Of a stretch of 64,000 nt of DNA, positions 56,046-64,000 are shown one piece after another (position 1 is the first letter of the stretch; every line of letters starts with the position of its first letter). Below the pieces are notes generated by a model. It made no database searches. It saw only the letters and a program-made list of their open reading frames with translations, and was not told the origin of the DNA. This stretch comes from Myxocyprinus asiaticus (taxonomy: Eukaryota > Chordata > Actinopteri > Cypriniformes > Catostomidae). The position numbers and the translations under genes are program-made. The DNA lies in contig NC_059388.1 of the NCBI RefSeq assembly GCF_019703515.2, positions 4,119,979 to 4,183,978 on the forward strand, given 5' to 3'.

Positions 56046-58155
56046 GTCTAAACATTATTAAGGACGTTGCGCTATCTGACCATTTCTGTATTTTCTTTGA
56101 AATATTGATTTCTCCTGCCACTGAAGTTAGATCTGTCTCTGTCAAAAAGAAGTACATAAATGAGCATTAGTGTGCAATTTATCAAGGTTAAATTGAAACC
56201 AAGCATATCTGCAGACTGTGTTAATGATCTCCTCGATAACTTTAACTCAAAAGTAAAAAATGCTATCGATGACATTGCTCCTGTAAAGGTCCGGACGATC
56301 ACTGGCAGGCATAAAGCACCTTGAAGAAACACAACACAGTGAAAAACCTGAAAAGAAAATGCAGGAAAGGAGAACGAATGTGGCGGAAAACACAACTTGA
56401 AGTCCATAATAATATCTACAAATCTCCTTCATGCTTTCAATTTGGAATTAGGCACAGCTAGGCAGACCTTCCTCTCAAACATTATTAACAGCAATATAAA
56501 CAACACCCACACTCTATTTGCTACTGTAGAGAGACTAACAAACCCCCCAACACAGGTTGCCTGTGAAATACTCTCTGACAGAAAATGCAATGAGTTTGCA
56601 TCTTTTTTCATGAAGAAGGTCAATGATCAGCTCATCCTCATGTTGCACTGAGGTCAGACAGCACCTACCACAAAAACTTCGGAAATGTGCCTGAAATGAG
56701 TGATGCATTTACTATTTCTAACAGATCTTTTTCCAGACAGTTAAACACATTATCGAAAAATGTTTTGGGAAGTGTGTCAAGACATGAGGTTGAAATTTTA
56801 AGATGCTGTACTATTTCTTCCAGGGTTTTGCCATCAATTTCCTCAAAATCGGACATAATGACTATTTTCTGAAGTCCCTGAAAACTGCAGTTGTCAAGCC
56901 CCTTCTTAAAAAGAACAATCTAGATAACTCAATTTTGAACTACTACAGTCTGGTTTACGACTGCATCATTGCACAGAAACAGCACTCATAAAGATCCTAA
57001 ATGATATTTGGCTAAATACTGATTCAGGCAAAATATCAGTGCTGGTATTATTAGATCTCAGTGCTGCTTTTGACACTGTTCACCACAACATTCTCCAAGA
57101 CAGATTGGAAAACTTTGTAGGGTTCTCTGGGACGGTCCTCAGCTGGTTCAGGTCATATCTAGAAGGTAGGGGTTACTATGTGAACATAGGCAACTATGAA
57201 TCTGAGTGGACATCCATGACGTGCGGAGTCCCACAAGGCTCAATACTTGCACCGCTTCTGTTCAACCTGTATATGCTCCCACTAGATCAAATTATGAAAA
57301 AGAAACAAACTGCATACCATAGCTATGCAGATGATACCCAGATCTATCTAGCCCTATCTCCAAATGACTACAGCCCCATAGACTCTCTGTGCCAATGCAT
57401 TGATGAAATTAACAGTTGGACGTGCCAAAACTTCCTTCAGTTAAACAATGACAAGACAGAGGTCATTGTATTTGGCAACAAAGGCAAAATTCCAAAGGTG
57501 AATACATACCTTGACTCCAAGAGCCTAAAGAAAAAAAAATCAAGTAAGAAATGTTGGTGTAATTTTGGAGTCAGACCTTAGTTTCAGTAGTCACATCAAA
57601 GCAATAACTAAATCAGCCTACTATCATCTAAAAATATATAGCCAGAATTAGATGTTTTGTATCCTGTCAATTATCCAGTTAGAGAAACTTGTTTATGAAT
57701 TCATCACCAGTAGGGTAGACTACTGCAGTGGACTCCTAACCGGCCTTCCCAAAAAGACCATTAGACATCTGCAGCTCATTCAGAATGCCGCTGCCAGGAT
57801 TCTCACCCGAACCCATAAAATCTGAGCATATTACTCCAATCCTCAGGTCTTTACACTGGCTTCCTGTTACATTTAGAATTGATTTTAAAGTACCATTGCT
57901 CAATTATAAACGCTCAATAGCCTAGGACCTAAATACATTTCAGATATGCTTGTTGAATATAAACCTAACAGACCTCTCAGATCATTAGGATCAAGTCAGT
58001 TAGACATACAGAGGGTTCAATGTGAGACAGCATTTAGCTATTATGCCACCCACAGCTGGAACCAGCATCCAGAAGAGGTTAGATGTGCCCCAACAGTAGC
58101 CACATTTAAATCCAGAGTGAAAGCACATTTGTTTAGCTGTGCATTTTCTGACTGA
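56046..58155 (+). pseudogene. L2/CR1-like LINE: end of endonuclease, RT, C-terminus
   Basis: Plus strand. 56046-56650 carries the endonuclease-RT linker in several frames. 56673-56873 is inverted. The RT core is in frame 57039-57581: [20 protein letters not shown] (motif A), TCGVPQGSILAPLLFNLYML (motif B) and HSYADDTQIYLAL with an intact YADD at ~57323-57340. The C-terminal region then follows in other frames, with [10 protein letters not shown] near 57790 and ATFKSRVKAHLFSCAFSD at the end (stop 58155). A ~100-bp deletion near 56950 and several stops make it inactive, though its catalytic motif is the best preserved among the LINEs here. Confidence 0.87.
56673..56873 (-). repeat. Inverted ~200-bp segment within the LINE
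   Basis: On the minus strand it encodes MSDFEEIDGKTLEEIVQHLK through NASLISGTFPKFLW, the part of the L2-like RT that belongs between the flanking plus-strand pieces (…RSDSTYH on the left, SLKTAVVKPLLKK on the right). Confidence 0.8.
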
Positions 58156-58576
58156 GCATTGTGCTGAACTTATTAATTTCACTGAATCATTTTGCTTTTG
58201 TCTTTCTTTCAGTTTAATTATTTTTCATCTCATCAACTTGTGATGCCTATTGAACCTACAGAGAACAATCAGTAAACTCTCTCTCATTTGATTATTGCAA
58301 AACTTGACTCAGAGTTTTTATTGTTCAATATCCATATTGAGGACCCAGCTGTCGCCCCCTACAGCTTATGGTGGAAGAATGCGGGCAATTTTATCAGTGT
58401 AAACTTGATCAACCAACAAAAATAAGATAGGTAGATTTTATTATTATTTTAGGGACTGTCTGGTGGAGAGATTGAGTGAGGCGCTGCTGTTAGTACCTGA
58501 ATAAAAGAGGCCTAGGACACCCCGCACTCTGTCCACGCTTATGTTCAAGTCCTCACTTGGAGTCTTTATTAAGAAT
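58156..58576. other. LINE 3' flank, then LTR-like remnant (weak)
   Basis: The first ~100 bp may be LINE 3' UTR. 58360-58576 has GTACCTGAATAAAAGAGGCC (polyadenylation signal) and a G/T-rich end and resembles an R-U5 region, but no partner LTR is present. Confidence 0.25.
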
Positions 58577-58586
58577 CTAGCAGTGG

Positions 58587-58979
58587 CCCCCTGGATTCGT
58601 GAGTTCGAATCCAGGGTGTGCTGAGTGACTCCAGCCAGGTCTCCTAAGCAACCAAATTGGCCCGGTTGCTAGGGAGGGTAGAGTCACATGGGCTAACCTC
58701 CTCGTGGTTGTTATAATTTGGTCTAGCTTTCGGTGGGGCGCGTGGTGAGTTGTGCGTGGATGCCGCAGAGAATGGCGTGAAGCCTCCACACGCGCTATGT
58801 TTCCGCGGTAACACGCTCAACAAGCCACGTGATAAGATGCATGGATTGACGGTCTCAGATGCGGAGGCAGCTGAGATTCGTCCTCCACCACCTGGATTGA
58901 GGCAAGTCACTATGCCACCACGAGGACCTAGAGCGCATTGGGAATTGGGCATTCCAAATTGGAGATTAAAAAAAAAAGA
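58587..58979 (+). mobile_element. tRNA-derived SINE, 5'-truncated
   Basis: Same family as 41431-41878: shares GAGTGACTCCAG, GTCTCCTAAGCAACCAA-like and CTAGAGCGCATTGGGAATTG, and ends in a poly-A. Box B (GAGTTCGAATCC) is present and most of the tRNA head is missing. Flanked by a perfect 10-bp TSD CTAGCAGTGG (58577-58586 and 58980-58989). Confidence 0.9.
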
Positions 58980-58989
58980 CTAGCAGTGG

Positions 58990-59339
58990 CTAGATATCAC
59001 ACCTGAATGTAGTGGTATCTTGATTAGAATGTAAGGATGTCCTTGTGACATCGGAGACATCCGCAGAAGGATAGCGCAAATAATAGTTTGCAGACTTTGA
59101 ATGGGAAAACCTCATCTCTCTTGGTGTCTCCACTCAGACAGGGGCACCCCGAGTTTAGGAAAAGATATATAGCAGATTCTTTAGTTCAGATTAGATATTC
59201 ATTTTTCTTTTATTTTCTTGTTTTATATGCACAGTGTAGGCATTGGTTGATCATGGGTACACTGAGATCTGCCTTTGAGATTAAAATCAAAGGAAAAGAA
59301 ATTAAATAATGATTTGGATCATTTCATGTACTTTGCTTT
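58990..59339. other. Unassigned stretch
   Basis: Two short frames beginning ATG-GGN (59100 and 59253) are present but no domain is recognised. It could belong with the LTR-like remnant at 58360-58576. Confidence 0.25.
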
Positions 59340-59600
59340 TTTCAATTCGCTGAAGTCGTGCTCTTAATACCTGTTCTCCTGATTTTTATGCTATTTTATT
59401 CTTTTTATTTTATTTTTATATAACTTTTTTGTAATGTGTATATTACTTTTTATTCTTATTTTATGTTCTTAATTGTTTTTTTTTTTTATTTTTTTATGTA
59501 TCTTGCATTTTCTTTAAAATGTATCTGTAAAGCACTTTGAATTGCCATTGTGTATGATATGTGCTATATAAATAAACTTGCCTTGCCTTGCATTTTCCAC
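59340..59600 (+). mobile_element. LINE 3' end
   Basis: An A/T-rich 3' UTR leads to CTGTAAAGCACTTTGAATTG, GTGCTATATAAATAAACTTG and short CCTTG repeats, the typical 3' terminus of CR1/L2-group LINEs in fish. It may be the displaced tail of the LINE at 56046-58155. Confidence 0.6.
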
Positions 59601-59734
59601 ATAAATAATTAAACTGCCTTCAGGACTCCCATAGTGCAATAATGTATAAATGTTTCATGTATATATATAAATTCACTCATATTTAATTCATATTTAACCA
59701 CTTGCACATGTACATATGCCATTCTATGTTATAT

Positions 59735-59905
59735 GTTCTATTTTTTTTTATTTTTTTTTTGGTCTGTTTATACTATTACCCTGCTTTATATTCTGTGTCT
59801 CACTGTAATGTTCTGTGTGCACTTGCTTGTTTGTCCTATCACCAAAAAATTCCTTGTGTACAGGAGCACACTTGGCAATAAAGCTCATTCTGATTCTGAT
59901 TCTAA
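59735..59905 (+). mobile_element. 3' end fragment of a jockey-like LINE
   Basis: Ends GGCAATAAAGCTCATTCTGA followed by repeats of TTCTGA, the same tail as the LINE at 45905-47545 on the other strand. Upstream sequence (TTCTGTGTGCACTTGCTTG) is LINE 3' UTR. Confidence 0.7.
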
Positions 59906-60251
59906 AGACGCAATTGCGAGATATAAATATGCAGCTACGAGTATTCAAGTCTGGTTCTATTCCCATGAAAACTATAAAGTAATCGTGTTCACATAAAAAA
60001 TGGTGATTTCGATTTGGCAGTTATATTTTTGCTCTAAAATAAAAATTTTACTTCACTGATGGTTAGGTTTAGGGTTGGGGTTGGGTTAGGGTTAATAAAA
60101 TACACATTACAACTAAAAACACAACTCGCTTTTGGCACCACCCTGTAGACATTTCACCTGGAAACTGGAGTTCGCACGTGCCCATAAGTTCAGCAGCACT
60201 TCCACTGGGGGCAGTGATTTAAATTTCGGCAGGCACAGACTGATTTCAGGT

Positions 60252-61012
60252 GGCGTATTATAGAAAGCTTCCTATCTTAAGTCTTAAGTTAAGATCTGAT
60301 CAGTCAAGTTAGGATTTTTCACAAATTCATAGTACAGAAGCAAATCTTTACTTGATTTAGGATTCTTACCTTACAAAATTGTATCTTATCTCTAGTTAGG
60401 ATATCCTAAACCACTCCATTGAGTTGGGTAATCAACTCTTATGTCTGTTACAAAGCAACCAACGATGTGCAAACGGCTGCGGTGAAGTAAACATTAGATG
60501 TAAACGGAGAAACAAAATCGAAGCGCTTTTAATTTCAAGGCTGCAGAAATAAAGTTTGATAACAGCATTATCATATTTCGTGGGAGTCTGTAATTATTTA
60601 TTAGTGTTTTGTTGTCAAAGCATAGCACATCATATGAGTCTTCCAAAAGTGTTTCCACTATCAAACCTCACTGCTCTTCGTTTTGTATCACTAATAAATT
60701 TAACGCCATTCTTGGACAGTGCTATAGTTATGATACACAGTGTTGTGACTGTTACTGTTGGTTTTCAAATAAGTTTTCAGTTAGGACGCCAGTGGGATTG
60801 TCCTAAAGTTGGGATACTTTTATTGAGATTTTTGGCAAGTTAGGATGCTTCTGTATTACTCTTTTCCTATCTGTAGTTAAAATAAGATAATGCACTTAGG
60901 AAATGTTATTCTGTAATAGCTTTTGTCCTAAATGAGATCCTAACTGAAATCGCCATGCTTACTAAACAGATACGATTCTAAAGTTAGGATCTTTATGTAA
61001 TATGCCCCCAGC
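60252..61012. mobile_element. Non-autonomous DNA transposon with TIRs (Harbinger-like?)
   Basis: The left end GGCGTATTATAGAAAGCTTC and the right end (complement) GGGGCATATTACATAAAGATC are related over ~30 bp, and TTAGGAT/ATCCTAA motifs recur inward from both ends. No transposase. TSD not resolved. Superfamily is a guess from the GGGCATATTA end. Confidence 0.5.
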
Positions 61013-61143
61013 AGCATAACTTTTGACCTACTGTCGCCTAATTCATAGTGTAAAAAGTCTGGTTTGTTCGAATGAAAGAACTACAATGTCATTTGCTTCT
61101 GAAGTCATATAAGATGGCACAATAACACCAACCAAAGCGTAAC

Positions 61144-61550
61144 TGTAACGTATGCTGGAACTGCTGACAATGATGGCAATGACGAAGACGATGATGAGAT
61201 GAAGAACCCAAGTGCAGTTTATTAAATATAACCAATAAACCCTAACTACAAACGTGAAACGTGAAACATAAACATGAACTTGACTATGACTTGACTACAA
61301 ACATGGCTTGACTATAAACATTCACATTCAATACTTGACTACTACACAATGGAAAACATGAGGCTTAAATACATGGACATGGGGGAACATAAACCAATGA
61401 ACATAAAGAACTGATAACAAGAAAATTAAACAATAAAACAATGAAAACATGACACATGAACATGGAGGGAAAACAGGAATCACATGACAAGGGAAACAGG
61501 AACTAAACATTTCAAAATAAAAGACATGAATCAACAGAATACACATGACA
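61144..61550 (-). repeat. 3' LTR of short LTR retrotransposon, 407 bp
   Basis: Minus strand TGTCATGTGTATTCTG ... CATACGTTACA. Preceded on that strand by the purine tract GTGGGGGGGATA (61551-61562). Differs from the other LTR by about ten substitutions and one 6-bp indel by eye. Confidence 0.95.
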
Positions 61551-62289
61551 TATCCCCCCCACTAAGGGGTGGCTCCCGACACCCCAACACATAAACAAAA
61601 CACGTAAAACATCACATAATTCAACGTTCTGTGGGGAGCGGGGGGTGGGGGTGTCTTGAGGCGTGGGGCATGGCGTGGCGAGAAAGGGCAAGGGGCATGG
61701 GACCAGGGCAAAGTCCGTGGGGGGTGAAGCCATGAGAGTCTCGAGGGGCAGAGCCATGGAAGGTGGAGCTGTGAGAGGCTCGAGGGGCAGAGCCATGGAA
61801 CATGGTGCCCGGAGAGTAGCCGAAGACTCGAAGGGCCAGGGTGGAGCCGATGGCAGGGAGGACCAAGGCGGTGCTGGAGGCTCAGAGGAGCAAGGCAGAG
61901 CTGAGGGATTGGAAGACTGAGGTGGAGCCGGTGGGACTGAGGACCAAGGTGGAGCCGTAGGGAAGGAGGTCCCCGGTGAAGCTGACAGATCGGAGTGACG
62001 AGGCGCAGCCAGAGGATCGGAGAGCCAAAGCGGAGCCAGGTGACCGACAGACCAAGGAGGAGCCGGAGGGACGAGGGACCCCGGCACAGCCGACAGGCTG
62101 AAGGACCGTAGTGGAGCCGAGGGAATGCCGAGCTGAGGCAATGTCGAGGGACCGACAGGCCAAGGCGAAGTCCAGGGCTCGGAGGGTCCAGGCGGGATCG
62201 GAGGGCCGAAAGTTCCCCTTGCCTGCTCAGGAGAACTAAAGGTGGGTATAAGGGTGGGAACCTTCTCCAGGTCCCACTGCTCAGGTGTG

Positions 62290-62640
62290 GCTGTGACATG
62301 GCATGGAGCAGGCTGAGGCATTGCTGTGACGTGGCATGGAGCAGGCTGAGGCGTTGCTGTGACGTGGCATGGAGCAGGCTGAGGCGTTGCTGTGACGTGG
62401 CATGGAGCAGGCTGAGGCGTTGCTGTGACGTGGCATGGAGCAGGCTGAGGCGTTGCTGTGACGTGGCATGGAGCAGGCTGAGGCGTTGCTGTGACGTGGC
62501 ATGGGGCAGGCTGAGGCGTTGCTGTGACATGGCATGGGGCAGGCTGAGGCGTTGCTGTGACGTGGCATGGGGCAGGCTGAAGCGTTGCTGTGACGTGGCA
62601 TGGAGCAGGCTGAGGCGTTGCTGTGACGTGGAACTCTGGC
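62290..62640. repeat. 33-bp minisatellite, about 10-11 copies
   Basis: Unit GCTGTGACGTGGCATGGAGC plus AGGCTGAGGCGTT (33 bp). Variants differ at a few sites (GGAGCAGG versus GGGGCAGG). Because 33 is a multiple of three, no frame is disrupted. Confidence 0.95.
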
Positions 62641-62659
62641 TTGGCGTGGAACTCTGGCC

Positions 62660-63130
62660 ATGTCGTGGAACTCTGGCTCGGCGGCGGCCATGTCGTGGAA
62701 CTCTGGCTCGGCGGCGGCCATGTCGTGGACCTCTGGCTCGGCGGCGGCCATGACGTGGAACTCTGGCTCGGCGGCGGCCATGACGTGGAACTCTGGCTCG
62801 GCGGCAGCCATGACGTGGAACTCTGGCTCGGCGGCGGCCATGTCGTGGAACTCTGGCTCGGCGGCGGCCATGTCGTGGAACTCTGGCTCGGCGGCGGCCA
62901 TGACGTGGAACTCTGGCTCGGCGGCGGCCATGACGTGGAACTCTGGCTCGGCGGCGGCCATGTCGTGGAACTCTGGCTCGGCGGCGGCCATGTCGTGGAA
63001 CTCTGGCTCGGCGGCGGCCATGACGTGGAACTCTGGCTCGGCGGCGGCCATGACGTGGAACTCTGGCTCGGCGGCGGCCATGACGTGGAACTCTGGCTCG
63101 GCGGCGGCCATGACGTGGAACTCTGGCTCG
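62660..63130. repeat. 30-bp minisatellite, 16 copies with a two-state pattern
   Basis: Unit GTGGAACTCTGGCTCGGCGG plus CGGCCATGWC (30 bp). The W position alternates T/A, giving Asp (GAC) or Val (GTC) on the minus strand. Reading along the protein the order is V V V V D D V V D D V V V D D D. Confidence 0.95.
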
Positions 63131-63400
63131 GCATCCGCCTCCCCCACAGTGAACGGGGAACTGATGAACCGTAGGGCAAGGTCGATATATTGAGCCAGGC
63201 TGAGGGAACTGCGACCGCCAGGCATCAAAAAAGAAATGGACTCATTCAGACCAAATCTAAAACAGTCTTTGAGGGCAACCTCATTAAAGTCCACCTGGCT
63301 GGCTAGACCGCAGAAGTCCTCAACATAGTCCTCCAGGGGACGATTCCCCTGACGTAGGCGCAGAAGTAAAACTGCTGGGATCATGGTTGGTCTAGTATTC

Positions 63401-63813
63401 TGTAACGTATGCTGGAACTGCTGACAATGATGGCAATGACGAAGACGATGATGAGATGAAGAACCCAAGTGCAGTTTATTAAATATAACCAATAAACCCT
63501 AACTACAAACGTGAAATGTGAAACATAAACATGAACTTGACTATGACTTGACTACAAACATGGCTTGACTATAAACATACACATTCACAATCAATACTTG
63601 ACAACTACACAATGGAAAACATGAGGCTTAAATACATGGACATGGGGGAACATAAACCAATGAACAAACAGAACTGATAACAAGATAATTACACAATAAA
63701 CCAATGAAAACATGACACATGAACATGGAGGGATAACAGGAATCACATGACAAGGGAAACAGGAACTAAATATTTCAAAATAAAAGACATGAATCAACAG
63801 AATACACATGACA
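63401..63813 (-). repeat. 5' LTR of short LTR retrotransposon, 413 bp
   Basis: Direct repeat of 61144-61550. The gag-like gene begins within 15 bp of its end, leaving no room for a conventional untranslated leader; the putative primer-binding stretch GAATACTAGACCAACCATG has no obvious TGG start. Confidence 0.95.
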
Positions 63814-63818
63814 GTAAC

Positions 63819-64000
63819 ACCCCTTACAAAAATCGAGAGTTAATGGCAAATTTGCTGCAAACTTTCCGCTAATTTGCCACATCATTTTCACATCCAATAA
63901 ACTTTGCCACAAACTTGCAGCAAATTGTCCATTGTTGCCAAAGGTTTGCTGCAGGTTCACCACTACTGGTGAAGAGCTGCAAACATTTGTGACAGATAAC
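63819..64000. repeat. Repeat-like tail with TTTGC(T/C)(G/A)CA motifs
   Basis: Several near copies of TTTGCTGCAAAC and TTTGCCACA in both orientations (63850-63985), suggesting one end of a palindromic MITE that continues past the window. Confidence 0.4.

Larger units (their letters stand above)
61562..63387 (-). pseudogene. Gag-like gene with two in-frame minisatellites and a Pro-rich tail
   Basis: The likely start is MIPAVLLLRLRQ at 63387, right after the LTR. The capsid-like segment is QGNRPLEDYVEDFCGLASQV and VALKDCFRFGLNESISFLMP, then LSLAQYIDLALRF (residues ~12-75), recognisable as a Retrotrans_gag-type fragment. There follow 16 ten-residue repeats (AEPEFHVMAA or AEPEFHDMAA). At ~62658 the natural frame shifts by an indel. 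In the other frame come ~10 eleven-residue repeats (TATPQPAPCHV) and a ~230-residue Pro/Ser-rich tail (LAPLWLSDPLAAPRHSDLSA) running to 61512 inside the LTR. The frameshift makes it a pseudogene, or else two overlapping products. Confidence 0.75.
61144..63813 (-). mobile_element. Complete short non-autonomous LTR retrotransposon, 2.67 kb
   Basis: Two LTRs of 407 and 413 bp in direct orientation, flanked by a perfect 5-bp TSD GTAAC (61139-61143 and 63814-63818), with a polypurine tract next to the 3' LTR. The only internal gene is gag-like and Pro-rich; there is no protease, RT or integrase, so it depends on a helper. LTR divergence of roughly 2-3% suggests a fairly recent insertion compared with the other elements here. 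Confidence 0.93.

Noticed and set aside
58573..58590. AATCTAGCAGTGG looked like a lentiviral LTR end/primer-binding region
   Set aside because: The match is ~12 bp only and the motif is a SINE target-site duplication; no retroviral genes of that type are nearby.
60060..60095. Telomere-like repeats (GGTTAGG/TTAGGG)
   Set aside because: Only a few imperfect units, in the common fish GGTTTAGGGTT context; not an interstitial telomere array.
62290..63130. Possible CRISPR-like array (regular 30/33-bp repeats)
   Set aside because: Units are contiguous with no unique spacers, the genome is a vertebrate, and the arrays lie inside a gag gene.
61512..63179. 555-codon minus-strand open frame that could be taken for a host proline-rich protein
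   Set aside because: It lies between two LTRs with a 5-bp TSD, runs through minisatellites that are open in most frames, and extends into an LTR. It is the retrotransposon's own sequence, in part out of frame with gag.
62298..63193. Plus-strand open frames of 151-183 codons (repeats of WSRLRRCCDVA and LWLGGGHDVE)
   Set aside because: Shadows of the 30- and 33-bp arrays; no start context and no non-repeat domain.
19549..64000. Next tafa5 exon on the plus strand
   Set aside because: No segment with the expected Trp/Cys-rich C-terminal pattern and splice sites was found downstream in the window.

Overview
This window is vertebrate, and specifically teleost-like, genomic DNA. It is very probably part of a large intron or introns of a chemokine-like TAFA gene (tafa5/FAM19A5). 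The only host coding sequence I can support is one 150-bp exon at 19399-19548 (+). It has consensus splice sites and encodes the conserved core of TAFA5. Almost everything else recognisable is mobile DNA: CR1/L2-, L1/Tx1- and jockey-like LINEs, Ty3/gypsy, retrovirus-like and DIRS LTR/YR elements, Tc1, hAT and mariner-type DNA transposons, a Helentron, and tRNA-derived SINEs. This repertoire points to a ray-finned fish, perhaps cyprinid-like; the species cannot be fixed from the sequence alone.

Layout. 1-6400: AT-rich DNA with a hAT MITE (perfect 8-bp TSD) and a 1.87-kb solo LTR (3855-5725). 6405-15945: an L2 LINE (-) with an L1/Tx1 element inserted in it (14-bp TSD). A ~1.56-kb segment carrying the L1 tail, one TSD copy and L2 sequence was later inverted in place (about 7195-8757). 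16400-18800: LINE fragment, hAT fragment, solo LTR, MITE-like DNA. 19399-19548: the tafa5 exon. 21403-25769: an endogenous retrovirus (-) lacking reverse transcriptase. 25770-27440: diverged internal repeats. 27470-41060: a Helentron helicase-endonuclease gene (-) split by two insertions, a gag-pro-env LTR element (27844-32270, TSD TTAA) and a hAT-like element (32761-39693, TSD TGACATGC). The hAT itself contains a mariner MITE, an intact Tc1, an L1 fragment with a gypsy remnant, and a DIRS remnant.

41131-49160: LTR fragment with SINE, a 1.2-kb hAT, two decayed LINEs and a gypsy RT-RNase H fragment with its 3' LTR. 49715-56045: a longer copy of the gag-pro-env element (+) with its 3' LTR. 56046-58155: a LINE with a ~200-bp microinversion. 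58587-58979: a SINE with a 10-bp TSD. 60252-61012: a palindromic DNA element. 61144-63813: a complete short LTR retrotransposon (TSD GTAAC) whose gag contains two frame-preserving minisatellites.

Most suggestive of a less-described system is the LTR family with ~1.85-kb LTRs. Two independent copies have gag, protease and an envelope-like gene but no RT/RNase H/integrase, with the same protease-to-env junction. This implies a family that moves using enzymes supplied in trans. I cannot exclude that it is an already named fish family; zebrafish BHIKHARI comes to mind. The host exon is interpreted by homology from memory. Family names for repeats are likewise from memory and were not checked against a database.
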